Shown here in pieces: positions 30,970 through 41,100 of a stretch of DNA of 64,000 nucleotides. Below the pieces are notes generated by a model. That model saw only the letters and a program-made list of their open reading frames with translations, made no database searches and had not been told where the DNA came from. Origin of the DNA: JACXVD01 sp020446665 (lineage in GTDB: Bacteria > Pseudomonadota > Alphaproteobacteria > Sphingomonadales > Sphingomonadaceae). The first letter of the stretch is position 1. Each line of letters begins with the position of its first letter. The DNA lies in assembly GCA_041396905.1 (NCBI GenBank), contig JAWKXQ010000001.1, positions 327,026 through 391,025 of the forward strand, in the 5' to 3' direction. Made by a program: the position numbers and the translations under genes.

Positions 30970-31635
30970 TTGAATAGGCATTTTTGCCGGTTCTTGATAC
31001 CGGCTTCGGGTCTGCTGCTTTCGCCAGCGTTGGCGGCACAGGAGGTTGGGCCTGCGGTTTCCTCCGAAAAGGATGGTGATTCTGCCTCTGGCGAAGAGAC
31101 CATTCCTGCCGCCGAAATGGCGCCGGAGACCTTCAGCTATGTGCTTCCCAAGCTTACACCGGTCGAGATTGAAGTGCTCGACGCGGTAGGAAGTGCGACC
31201 TCCAAAGGCGGCGATACATTCCGCATCCGGCTGGCCTATCCGATTATCCAGGATGGCCTCATCATCATACCTGCCGGAGCGGAAGGGATGGGCGAAGTCG
31301 TCCACGCCAAGAAGCGCGGAGGCAGCGGGGCGGGGGGTGAACTGATCCTCGCGGCGCGCTATGTCATGGTCGATGGGCGGGAAATGCGCCTGCGCAGCAC
31401 TGAGCTGACCGCGAAAGGCCTCGATCAGACTGACAAGGCCATGGCGGTCGGTGTAGCCGTTGGCGTCTTCGGCATGATGGTGAAAGGCCGTGACGTAGAG
31501 GTTCTGCCCGGCCGGATTGCTGATGCCAAGCTCGCCCAGGATTTCGAGATTGTCCTGGCCGAAGCGCCTGCCAGCGCGCCGCAACAGGCGCAAATTGCCG
31601 TGCCCGTTTCGGAAGATGCCGAAACCAGCGAATAG
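30970..31635 (+). CDS. Secreted protein of unknown function
   Basis: 221 residues from TTG 30970 (TAGGGA 8 bp upstream). A signal peptide (FLIPASGLLLSPALAAQE) is followed by an acidic linker and a beta-rich region, GGDTFRIRLAYPIIQDGLIIIPAGAEGMGEVVHAKK, then GELILAARYVMVDGREMRLR and a hydrophobic AVGVAVGVFGMMVKGRDVEVLPG. I recall similar uncharacterised proteins in sphingomonads but no named domain. Forms a likely operon with the DUF2846-like gene 43 bp downstream. Confidence 0.65.
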   Translation: MNRHFCRFLIPASGLLLSPALAAQEVGPAVSSEKDGDSASGEETIPAAEMAPETFSYVLPKLTPVEIEVLDAVGSATSKGGDTFRIRLAYPIIQDGLIIIPAGAEGMGEVVHAKKRGGSGAGGELILAARYVMVDGREMRLRSTELTAKGLDQTDKAMAVGVAVGVFGMMVKGRDVEVLPGRIADAKLAQDFEIVLAEAPASAPQQAQIAVPVSEDAETSE

Positions 31636-31678
31636 ATTGCAAAGCGAATATGATACAGTTTCTGGTTGGAGAAAAGTG

Positions 31679-32224
31679 ATGCGTTTTGGATATAGTGTTG
31701 CGGCGGCTGTTGCTGCGGTTTCGATGGTTGCAATTGCCCCGGCACCGGCCATTGCAAAGGAAAAGGCCAAGAAGGTTCCGCCTTCTGAAATTACCATCCC
31801 GGCACCGCAGGAAGGATCCGGCCAGGTGGTGTTCTTCCGTCCCGGCGGGATGGGCGGCGCGGTGGCCTGCTCCATTCATGAGAATGGCGAAAAGATCAGC
31901 TCGCTGGGCGGCGGCCGCTATTTCATCCTCAACACCACTCCTGGTCGCCACGAATATTCGGTGAAGACGGAAAAGACTGACACTCTGGCGCTGGAAGTTG
32001 AAGATGGTGACCGCAAATGGGTCGCCTGCAAAATCAAGATGGGCATCATGGTCGGCCGCCCGGACATCCGCCCGTCCAGCGAAGAAGAATTCCGCTCGGC
32101 CAAGAAGTTCGCCATGGTCGATGATGAAGATATGAACCCGGAACTGGGCGCGATGACCTCTGAGCAGGTCGCGGCTGCGCTTGCTGGCGGCAAGGCTGCT
32201 GCTCCGGCAGAAGAGGCTGAATAA
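31679..32224 (+). CDS. DUF2846-like secreted protein
   Basis: 181 residues from ATG 31679. Signal peptide (VAAAVAAVSMVAIAPAPAIA), then GQVVFFRPGGMGGAVACSIHENGEKISSLGGGRYFILNTTPGRHEY, which fits the DUF2846 beta-sandwich (surface loops GRY-F and PG-H). The C-terminus is Ala/Glu-rich. Role unknown, probably envelope. Followed by a clear Rho-independent terminator. Confidence 0.72.
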   Translation: MRFGYSVAAAVAAVSMVAIAPAPAIAKEKAKKVPPSEITIPAPQEGSGQVVFFRPGGMGGAVACSIHENGEKISSLGGGRYFILNTTPGRHEYSVKTEKTDTLALEVEDGDRKWVACKIKMGIMVGRPDIRPSSEEEFRSAKKFAMVDDEDMNPELGAMTSEQVAAALAGGKAAAPAEEAE

Positions 32225-32261
32225 GCTGCACAACTCTCTGGCAATGCGGAGAGTGAAAATG

Positions 32262-32293
32262 GGGCGGGGCTTTACAGCCTCGCCCTTTTCTTT
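32262..32293 (+). terminator. Rho-independent terminator
   Basis: GGGCGGGGCT (32262-32271) pairs with AGCCTCGCCC (32276-32285, one G-T) around TTAC, followed by TTTTCTTT. Ends the unit of the two secreted-protein genes. Confidence 0.85.
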
Positions 32294-32305
32294 AGGTCGT
32301 GTCCC

Positions 32306-32983
32306 ATGAGCATGACTGTATCCCAGGCGGTTGAAAGCCGCCGTTCGATCCGCGCCTTTACCAGCCAGCCAGTTGATCGTGCGGTGCTGGAGCGCGTGCT
32401 GGCCAAGGCGCAGCACGCCCCATCCGGCGGGAATCTGCAGCCCTGGCATGCACAAATCCTGACCGGCGAACCGCTCGCTCAACTGATTGATGCCGTGTCC
32501 GCTGAGTTGCCCAGGGGCGCCATGGGCGGCGATACGGAATATGCTGTCTATCCCGAGGGTCTCGCGGAACCCTATCGCAGCCGCCGCTACAAAGTGGGGG
32601 AAGACATGTATGCCGCATTGGGCGTAACGCGCGAGGACAAGACGGGCCGCATGATCCAGTTCGCCCGCAATTTCAGGGCGTTCGATGCGCCTGTTCTCAT
32701 GCTTGTTCACTTCCCGCGCTTCATGGGTTCGCCGCAATGGAGCGATGTCGGCATGTGGCTGCAAACGCTCATGCTGTTGCTCCGGGAAGAGGGGCTGGAC
32801 AGCTGCGCTCAGGAAGCCTGGTCATTATACCACAGCGTGATCCGCAACACGATTTCAATCCCTGACGATCATATCCTCTTTTGCGGTCTGTCGATTGGCT
32901 ATGCCGATCCATCCGCTGCGATAAACGGCTTCGCCGTCGACCGGGCACCGCTGGATGAAGTGGTCGAATTCAAAGGCTTCTAG
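32306..32983 (+). CDS. Nitroreductase family protein
   Basis: 225 residues. VSQAVESRRSIRAFTSQPVD and KAQHAPSGGNLQPWHAQILTGE are the FMN-binding N-terminal motifs, and LCGL-like FCGLSIGYADPSAAINGF is the C-terminal one. FMN-dependent NAD(P)H oxidoreductases of this type reduce nitroaromatics, quinones or enones. An alternative ATG lies two codons in (32312). Stands alone between a terminator and the CHAT operon. Confidence 0.9.
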   Translation: MSMTVSQAVESRRSIRAFTSQPVDRAVLERVLAKAQHAPSGGNLQPWHAQILTGEPLAQLIDAVSAELPRGAMGGDTEYAVYPEGLAEPYRSRRYKVGEDMYAALGVTREDKTGRMIQFARNFRAFDAPVLMLVHFPRFMGSPQWSDVGMWLQTLMLLLREEGLDSCAQEAWSLYHSVIRNTISIPDDHILFCGLSIGYADPSAAINGFAVDRAPLDEVVEFKGF

Positions 32984-33155
32984 AGCGCATTTGTCCCACC
33001 GGCGGACGGACCGGGTTTTTGTCCATATTATACAATGACTCCCCCCGCGCGCGGGTCTAGGGTTTTCCCATAAGCAAAAACAAGAAGCGGGTCGGTGAGA
33101 ATCGTCTGGCGGGGCGCATATCGCGTTTCCGCTTTCAGGCTGGGGGATTCGGACC

Positions 33156-36100
33156 GTGCGATTGCGTCCACTACTACTCGTGTCGGCCCTTGCCGCACCC
33201 ATAATAACTCCTGCGTCACTTGCCGCGCAGGAGCGGCCGGTCCTACTGCGGGATTCTTTTCCGATTGGCAGCGCTGAAGGCATTTTGTGCCAGGTTCAGG
33301 ATCGCAGCCTTGAGAACAAGGCCCGTCAATCCATGTTCGATCGCGCCTGGGCCGTTGTCTGCCGCGACAGCGCGCAGCCGGTTTCCACTATATATGCTTT
33401 CAAGGATGATGTGGGTGACCCGCTTGGCCGGATCGCTCCGCTCCGCCGCCAGCCGGTAGACTGTCCGGCCAGCGCAACCACTGCTGCGGCTCTGGATGGC
33501 GTTGCCAGCCGCCAGCTTTGCCGCATCAGCGGGACGGAACTGGGCTGGTCTATCTACCGCGTGCAGCAAGGTGATGTAACCTATGTAGCAGAGGGTTTCT
33601 CAGCCTATGACAGCGCGACTGCGCTGGCGATGCGCTCGGTACTGGAGAATCGGATCGCGCCGGGCGTGATTGATGTTGCGACCACGTCTGTCAGTGATCC
33701 TTTCGCCTTTGCCCGTATCCAGGCCGCCACGCTGGAACCGAGCCAGGCCATGGCGGAGGGGTATCGTCGCAATCTCGGCGGGGAATATGCAGAAGCTGCC
33801 GCCTATTTCGAAACGCTGGAGCAGCGGCTGGCAGGCGACGAGGAAGCCGATATCAATCCGGGTGAATTCCTCGTCAACCGGGCCTTGCAGAAATCCAATC
33901 TGGGCGAATTCGCCGAGGCCGACCGGCTGTTCGTGAAGGCAGAGCCGCTTACGGCCAGCGATCCAGTCGCAGCACGCTTGCAGCGCAATTTTGAGGCGAT
34001 CCATTTGCTCAACCAGGGATTTTATCCCGAAGCGATCGAGCGACTGGCGCGCCCCATCACTGCGGGCCTGCCAAGCGCGGAAGCGATGGCCGGACGGCTG
34101 GAAATCAGCGCGCCAATCGCTGCCCGGATCAATGGTGATGGTGCGGGAGAAGGATTGCTGGGCTTCGTCGATGAAGTGAAGCTGAGCAAGCTGGAACGTG
34201 CGACCATCATTGATGCGCAGGCGTTGCAGCTTAAAGGCACGGCCTTGCGCCTTTCTGGCAACAAGGATGCGGCCCGGTCGGCACTGCTCGATTCCTACGC
34301 CCAGGCGATTTCCGTGCGTGACGGCAGGGTAATCTCGATTGCGCGGCTGCGCTCGCAAGTGTTGGGTGAACTGGCGCTGATCGCAGAAGGTGAAGGCGAC
34401 CTTGCTACGGCAGAGAGCTATTTGCTCAATTCTATCGACATCCTCCAGGCCCAATATCCGGATCGCCGCGCTGTCAGCGGGGCGAAGGCGCGGCTAGGTG
34501 CAATGCTGCTGCGCAATGGCCGCGAAGAAGAAGGCATGGCAATCTATCGCGAGATCGTCAGCCGCGCCGTGGGCAAAGGCGATGCTGCAACAGGATTTTC
34601 CAACCAGCTCGCCCCCTATTTCCGCCGGCTGGCTCCGCAAGTGGGGGCAGATGGCGCTGCAGCCGATGATTTCTTCGAAGCAACGCAGATACTTGTCCGA
34701 CCCGGCGTTGCGGAAACGCAGGCTATCCTTGCCCGCGAACTCAGTGCCCGCAATGACGAGGCAGCACGGTTGTTTCGCCAATCGACCGACCTGACGCGCG
34801 AGATCGAGCGCGCACGCATTCGCTATGTTTCGCTGGGCCGCGAAGAGCAGACCGGGCCGGTGCGGCAGGCACGGGAAGAGCTGCAGGGCCGGATCGAGGA
34901 AATGGAGCAGCAGCAACAGCGCACTCAGGCGGCGCTGGCGAAATATCCGCAATATCGTGTGGTCGCGCCACGCTCTCTTTCGCTAACCGACTTCCGCTCC
35001 AACCTGCAGCCGGGTGAAGCCTATGCGCGGCTCGCCGTGGTCGGGAATTCGCTGTTCATGTTTTACGCGGACAAGGACACGGCGCTGGCATGGCCAGTGG
35101 AGGTTTCGGCAGAAGACCTTGAACTGAAGGTAGACCTGCTGCGGGCTTCGATCTCGGTCTTTGAGGGCGGCCAGTACCTGACCTATCCCTATGACATTGA
35201 GGCTGGCCGCGAGCTTTACACATTGCTGTTCGGTCCGGTTGCTGACCGGCTGCAGGGCGTGAAGCACCTCGTGTTCGAACCGGACGGGGCGATGCTGCGC
35301 CTGCCAGTTGAATTGCTGGTGGCAGATGATGCCTCGGTCGAGCGTTATCTCCAGCGGATTGAGGATGGCGGTGATGCGTTTGATTTCACCGGGGTGAACT
35401 GGTTCGGGCGGGACCGGATGGTTAGCACGGCCGTGTCTGCGCAGGCTTTTGTCGATGCACGCATGGCCGATCGCTCCTCCGCTTCGCAGGAATATCTTGG
35501 TTTGGGCAAGAATGAACCCATTGGCGACAGCCCGCCGCCAGCCATCGCCTCCACGCTGGTTTCGGGCGGCAATGCCTGCGGCTGGAGCACTGCGGAATGG
35601 AACCGCCCGATTGATGATGCAGAGCTGGTCAATGCCAGCGCCATTATTGGGGGCGAACGTACGCAGCTGATAACCGGGGCGGGCTTTTCCGACAGCGCAA
35701 TCATGGCGAAGCAAGACATGGATCAGTACCGTGTGCTCCACTTCGCAACGCATGGGCTGGTTACGGCACCCCGGTCATCCTGTCCGGCGCGGCCTGCCTT
35801 GCTGACTTCGTTTGGTGGGGAGGGGTCGGATGGGCTGCTGTCTTTCCAGGAAATCTTCGATCTCGACCTCGATGCCGATATCGTGATCCTTTCGGCCTGC
35901 GATACGGCAGGCAAGGCCAGTGTCGAAGCCACCCGCGAAGCCGGGATTGCCAGCGGTGGCGGGACTGCACTGGATGGGCTGGTGCGCGCCTTTATCGGGG
36001 CAGGGGGGCGCTCCGTCCTCGCCAGCCATTGGCCCGCGCCGGACGAATTTGATGCGACCGAGCGGCTGATGAACGAGATGTTCCGGCAAGGTCGCAATCG

Positions 36101-36296
36101 CGATGTCGGCGATGCGTTGGCTGCTTCGCGCCGCACGCTGATGGACCAGCCGAATACCTCGCACCCCTATTATTGGGCTGGTTTCGCCATCATCGGCGAT
36201 GCCGCCCGCCCGCTGCTGACTGATCCCGCACCGGCCACGGCAAATGCCCAACCTGTCAGCGGTATTGGCGGCGGCAACTCCCAGGCCCGGAATTGA
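33156..36296 (+). CDS. Secreted TPR-CHAT protein of the two-partner secretion operon
   Basis: 1046 residues from GTG 33156, with GGGGG 8-10 bp upstream. Signal peptide (LLLVSALAAPIITPASLAAQE), an N-terminal domain containing several cysteines (C45, C69 region), TPR-like helical repeats about 190-520, a coiled coil (about 530-600) and a C-terminal CHAT domain. Catalytic residues are seen as FATHG (H866) and LSACDTA (C915), with ASHWPAPDEFDATERL and HPYYWAGFAIIG. It is expected to be a periplasmic or exported cysteine protease. The stop overlaps a TTG of tpsB, and the two genes plus tpsA form one operon, so processing of the exoprotein or its transporter is a reasonable hypothesis. Related to the CHAT protein at 6659. 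Confidence 0.85.
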   Translation: MRLRPLLLVSALAAPIITPASLAAQERPVLLRDSFPIGSAEGILCQVQDRSLENKARQSMFDRAWAVVCRDSAQPVSTIYAFKDDVGDPLGRIAPLRRQPVDCPASATTAAALDGVASRQLCRISGTELGWSIYRVQQGDVTYVAEGFSAYDSATALAMRSVLENRIAPGVIDVATTSVSDPFAFARIQAATLEPSQAMAEGYRRNLGGEYAEAAAYFETLEQRLAGDEEADINPGEFLVNRALQKSNLGEFAEADRLFVKAEPLTASDPVAARLQRNFEAIHLLNQGFYPEAIERLARPITAGLPSAEAMAGRLEISAPIAARINGDGAGEGLLGFVDEVKLSKLERATIIDAQALQLKGTALRLSGNKDAARSALLDSYAQAISVRDGRVISIARLRSQVLGELALIAEGEGDLATAESYLLNSIDILQAQYPDRRAVSGAKARLGAMLLRNGREEEGMAIYREIVSRAVGKGDAATGFSNQLAPYFRRLAPQVGADGAAADDFFEATQILVRPGVAETQAILARELSARNDEAARLFRQSTDLTREIERARIRYVSLGREEQTGPVRQAREELQGRIEEMEQQQQRTQAALAKYPQYRVVAPRSLSLTDFRSNLQPGEAYARLAVVGNSLFMFYADKDTALAWPVEVSAEDLELKVDLLRASISVFEGGQYLTYPYDIEAGRELYTLLFGPVADRLQGVKHLVFEPDGAMLRLPVELLVADDASVERYLQRIEDGGDAFDFTGVNWFGRDRMVSTAVSAQAFVDARMADRSSASQEYLGLGKNEPIGDSPPPAIASTLVSGGNACGWSTAEWNRPIDDAELVNASAIIGGERTQLITGAGFSDSAIMAKQDMDQYRVLHFATHGLVTAPRSSCPARPALLTSFGGEGSDGLLSFQEIFDLDLDADIVILSACDTAGKASVEATREAGIASGGGTALDGLVRAFIGAGGRSVLASHWPAPDEFDATERLMNEMFRQGRNRDVGDALAASRRTLMDQPNTSHPYYWAGFAIIGDAARPLLTDPAPATANAQPVSGIGGGNSQARN

Positions 36297-36301
36297 AAAC
36301 T

Positions 36302-38095
36302 ATGAGCGCGCCCTTGCATAAAGTCATAACCAAAATCCTTGTCCCCGCAGGCGTTGCGCTTGCTGGCTCTGTCCTGCTTGCCCCGATGGCGCTGGCCCAG
36401 GCCCCCACGCGAGAGGAAATCCAGCGCGACAGGCTGGACCAGCAATTGCGGCAGAGGGGGCAGGCGCTCTCGATCGAAGGACAGGTGGAGCGCGCGCCTT
36501 GTCCGCTCGCCAATCCCGACTTTGCTGATTTGCGCTTTACCCTGAGAGAGGCGCAGTTTTCTGGCCTCGACAGCTTGCCCGCCGGCGTGGTTGATGATGC
36601 CTGGCGGGGCCAGGTCGGCCAGGAATTACCCGTGGCGGCGGTGTGTGAAATCCGTGACCGCGCCGCCACTGCGCTACGCCAGGCGGGCTATCTCGCCGCC
36701 GTGCAGGTGCCGGCCCAGACCATCGGCGATGGCGTGGTGCGCTTTGACGTGATCCTCGCGCGGATGACCGGGGTGCAGGTACGCGGCGATCCTGGCCCGT
36801 CGGGTGGCCAGCTGCAGAAATATCTCGACAAGCTGGCAGGACAGCCGGTGTTCAATATCCAGGATGCCGAACGCTATCTGTTGCTGGCGCGTGACATTCC
36901 GGGGCTGGATGTGCGGCTGACGCTGCAGCCTGCGCCGCGTGGTGCCGGTGCCCAGCCGGGCGAAGTGATCGGCGTGTTCAATGTCCAGCGCACCGCGTTC
37001 TACCTTGATGCCAGCGTGCAGAATTATGGTTCCAGATCGGTGGGCCGCTTTGGCGGTATGCTGCGGGCGCGGTTTAACGGACTGACAGGGGCAGGGGATG
37101 AAACCACGCTAAGCGCCTATACCACCGCGGAGTTCAAGGAGCAGCAGGTCATCCAGGCCAGCCATGAATTCCGTGTGGGGGGAGAGGGGCTGACGCTGGG
37201 GCTGGATGGCACCTATGCGTGGAGCAAACCGGATGTACCGGGGCCGAACCTGTTCGATTCCGAAACGCTGATTGCCAGTATCCGCGCGACCTATCCCTTT
37301 GTCCGTTCGCAGGCCTTCAACCTATATGGTTCAGCAGGGTTTGACCTGATTGATCAGGATACGGATTTCTCCGGCCTGCCGCTGTCGACTGACAGTTTGC
37401 GGGTCGGCTGGATCCGCGCCGATCTCAGCGTGATTGATGAAGACAGCATTCTTGGCCGCGATGGCTATAGTGCAGCTGAGCCACGGCTGGCCTTTGGCGC
37501 TTCGCTTGAGGCGCGGCAGGGCCTTTCCGTCTTCGGGGCGAGCGAGGGTTGCGGGGTCGCGTTCGTCAATTGCACTGCGCCCGGGGCGATCCCTCCCAGT
37601 CGGTTTGACGGGGACCCGACCTCTTTCATCCTTCGTGGTGAAGCACAGATGGACTGGCGGCCAACACCGCTGGTCAAGTTCACCTTGCGTCCACGCTTCC
37701 AGTATTCCGGTGATGCGCTGTTTAGCTATGAACAATTCTCCGGCGGCAATTACACGGTCGGGCGTGGCTATGATCCGGGCACGGTCATCGGCGATAGCGG
37801 CATCGGTATCCAGGGCGAAATCGCCTATGGTTCGCTCATCCCCGATGAGGGCAGGGCCATCGCCTGGCAGCCCTATGCCTTTGTCGATCACATCCGGGTG
37901 TGGACAAAGAATATCCCGGGTGATCCGCAAACGCTGACGTCTGCTGGTGCGGGTTTGCGGGCGACAATTGGCCGCCGTGCCTATCTCGATGTGACAGGGA
38001 CCGTCCCGCTGGAGCGCCCCCCCTTCGCATTGACGCGGGGTGATGCAAGATTGCTGGCGACGCTGACTGTCCAACTGGCTCCGAATAATCGTTGA
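36302..38095 (+). CDS. ShlB/FhaC/HecB-type two-partner secretion transporter (TpsB)
   Basis: 597 residues from ATG 36302; a TTG at 36293 overlapping the CHAT stop is also possible. Signal peptide ending ALAQA, a glutamine/arginine-rich N-terminal helix (RDRLDQQLRQRGQ), POTRA region (residues about 75-210, with RAATALRQAGYLAAVQVPAQ and DVILARMTGVQVRG), then a 16-stranded barrel. The L6-loop motif appears as TVGRGYDPG (R488), the VRGY signature required for secretion. It exports the TpsA protein encoded 36 bp downstream across the outer membrane. Insertion needs BAM. Confidence 0.93.
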   Translation: MSAPLHKVITKILVPAGVALAGSVLLAPMALAQAPTREEIQRDRLDQQLRQRGQALSIEGQVERAPCPLANPDFADLRFTLREAQFSGLDSLPAGVVDDAWRGQVGQELPVAAVCEIRDRAATALRQAGYLAAVQVPAQTIGDGVVRFDVILARMTGVQVRGDPGPSGGQLQKYLDKLAGQPVFNIQDAERYLLLARDIPGLDVRLTLQPAPRGAGAQPGEVIGVFNVQRTAFYLDASVQNYGSRSVGRFGGMLRARFNGLTGAGDETTLSAYTTAEFKEQQVIQASHEFRVGGEGLTLGLDGTYAWSKPDVPGPNLFDSETLIASIRATYPFVRSQAFNLYGSAGFDLIDQDTDFSGLPLSTDSLRVGWIRADLSVIDEDSILGRDGYSAAEPRLAFGASLEARQGLSVFGASEGCGVAFVNCTAPGAIPPSRFDGDPTSFILRGEAQMDWRPTPLVKFTLRPRFQYSGDALFSYEQFSGGNYTVGRGYDPGTVIGDSGIGIQGEIAYGSLIPDEGRAIAWQPYAFVDHIRVWTKNIPGDPQTLTSAGAGLRATIGRRAYLDVTGTVPLERPPFALTRGDARLLATLTVQLAPNNR

Positions 38096-38131
38096 TTTGA
38101 CTACTTACCGCCTGCGCGGGGCGGAGAGGAC

Positions 38132-41100
38132 ATGATGATGGTAATGACCAACACCGCAAAAACGGCAAATCGCAAACACCGGCGACCGGGGCGCCAGCGC
38201 TGGCTGGTGCAAGGCTCCATGATTGCAGGCGCAGTTGCGATCGCGACCTTCGCTGCTGCGCAGCAGGCCCGCGCTCAGGCTGTCGTTTCCGTGGCACCGC
38301 GCGCCAATGGAACCGTCTCTGCACAGGGCACCCCCACCATTGCCAATGGCACGGTGAACATCAATCGCGGCGCAACGCGCGATCAGGTGGAAGTGACCAC
38401 GCCGCAAGCGATCATCAACTGGCAGACATTTGACACTGCCACGGTCGATAGCACTACGGACTACGTCAATTTCCTGCCCGCCGGGACTGAGCTGGAGTTC
38501 ATTGGTGCAGGCAGCGACTACACCGTTCTCAACCGCATTTTTTCGACACCAAATGCCTCCGGCGTCTATCGCGGTATAGCCTTTGCCGGGACTGTCACCA
38601 GCCGGTTGAGCGATGCCGGGCCGATTGGCGGGAATGTCTGGTTCTACAGCCCCGGCGGTATTCTGATCAGCAGCAGCGGCGTGTTCAATGTTGGCAGCCT
38701 GGTGCTGACCACCAGCGACCTGTCGAGCATTGATGGCGGCGGTTCAGTCATGAATTTCGGCGCCGTTTCGCAGGCTGACTGTTCGATCATCGTGCAAGGC
38801 GGCGCAGCGATCAATGCGCTCAATGATGGCAGCTATGTCGCTATGTTCGCGCCGCGCGTGCAGCAATCGGGAACTGTCACCGTCAACGGGTCTGTCGCCT
38901 ATGTCGGGGCTGAACAGGGCCAGCTGACGATCAATAATGGCCTGTTTGACATTGCCATTACAGTGGGTTCGGAAGACGCCAATGGCGTGGTTCATGATGG
39001 CACCACCACTGGCCCTGCTTCCATTGATACGGTTGGCGCTTTCGGCACTGTTACGGATGCCGATAACCAGGCGATCTACCTTGTCGCCGTGCCCAAGAAT
39101 GACGCGATCACGATGCTGGTGGGTGGCGATATCGGTTACCAGCCGGCGGCCAGTGCATCGCAGGGTACAAATGGCGAAATCATCCTGAGCGCCGGAGCCA
39201 ATGTATCGACCCGCGGTTCTGCGCTCAATCCGCAAGTCACGGTTGATACCGCCAATGCCGTCAGCAATGCCGGCATCAGTTTCGGGGCTGGCCAGATCAA
39301 TTCAAATCTGACCGCCTATGCCAGCGGCGACCTGAACATGGTCATGACCAATGGTGACGTTCTCACCAGCGGTAGCGATGCACTGGGCGGCTATTCGCTT
39401 GACCTGACGGCAGACGGCACACTCAATTTCGGCGCAGCGGCGACATCCAGCCTTGATTTCGCAGGCGATGTGACGTTGCGAGCCGGGGCAGACCAGGCCC
39501 GTGGAGGCACTATCAATGTCGTTGCGGCTGGCGATCCCGCGGCAGTCCTTGATCCGGGTACAATAAATGTCAGCGGCAACCTGACGCTGGATGCCAGTGC
39601 AAGCGGGCGCGATGATTTCTTCATCATCCGCAATAATGGCGGCACAGGCATTGGCGAAGATGCAGTCGCAGGTTCAGTGTCCATCACTACTCGCGACCAG
39701 GGAATTATCACTGTGGGTGGTAACCTGACTGTCGATACATCTGCGCAAGGCGGCAAGGGTGAAAGCCAGAACGGCAGCGCCACTGCAGGCGACATTACCG
39801 TGGCCGTGAGTTCCGGTTCGTTCAATGTTACCGGGCTCACTGAATTCAATGCCGGGACCCTCAGCTCCACGGACGGCAAGATCGGTGGCAATGGCGCCGG
39901 CCTGATCGGATCGGACGGGACTGGCGGCAATGTAACGCTCAACCTGTCAGGCGGTAACCTCAACCTTGGCGCAGTAGCAATCACAACGGACGGAATCGCT
40001 TCGACCGGAACTGATTCTGCCAGTGCACAAAGCAATGATGGCGTTGCCGGTAATGTCAGCATCAACGTTACGGGTGGCTTCCATAATATTGATTCCCTGA
40101 GTGTTTCATCAAACTCTGAGGCGCGGGACTCGTTCGACGAGTTTGGCAACAGCACGCGCGGGCAAGCGCAGCGCGGGACCGTTAATATCGCGGTGTCGAA
40201 CACTGACAGCGTCTTGCTCATCAACACGGGCCTCGACATTTCTGCCCATACGCGCGGCGCGACCACCGATCCGACCGGTCCGTCTGTTTCGCTGTCTGCC
40301 CGCAACACCGGGACCAGCGGCGGCTTCACAGTCCTGGGCGATATTTTCATTGATACCGGGGCAGGCCGTGGCTCTGACACAGTCGCCACGACGGCTGGCT
40401 CGGTTGATATAACAGTCGACGCCAGCAGCTTCAGCTTCGATGGCTTGTTTATCGATGCGGTCGCCGCGCCGAGCGGTTTTTCCTTTGGGACGATTGGGGA
40501 AGGTCTGGATTTCGTCGGCGGTGATATCACGCTGACGGTCCTGAATGGCGGTACTTTCACTGGTAGCAGCATGTTCCTCGATGCCAGTGGGACCGGTGCG
40601 GATGGAAGCGCAGGGAACGGCAGCGGTGGTACCATCACGGTCCTTGTCGATAATGCCTCCTTCAATGTCAGCGGCACATCATCGCTTGATTCCAGCGGCC
40701 GCGGCGGAACCGGCGGCGATGTCAATGACCCGACATCTCTTGGCATTGGCCAGGGTGGGGTGATCAATGTGACCGTGCGCGGCGCAGGTGGCTTCATGTC
40801 ACTTGGGTCGCTCTTTGCCTCCAGTGACGGGTCGATTTTCTTCGATGTCGAGGGTGGCTCCGGCACGTTTGAAGGTGATGGCGGGATCGGCATTGGCGGC
40901 GATGTGATCTTCAACATTGATGGCGGTGTCTTCACCGCCAACCGGGTCAGCGTCAGCGCCAATGGCGAGGGCGGCCCGGGTGGCGAACTGGTCACGCGGG
41001 TCCTCCAGGACCTTGGCAAGGGCGGTGTGTCCGGCTTCGAACTCAGCGGGCTGGACGGAGTGCAGTTTGCCGGGGGAGCGATTGGCGATGCGCTGGGCTT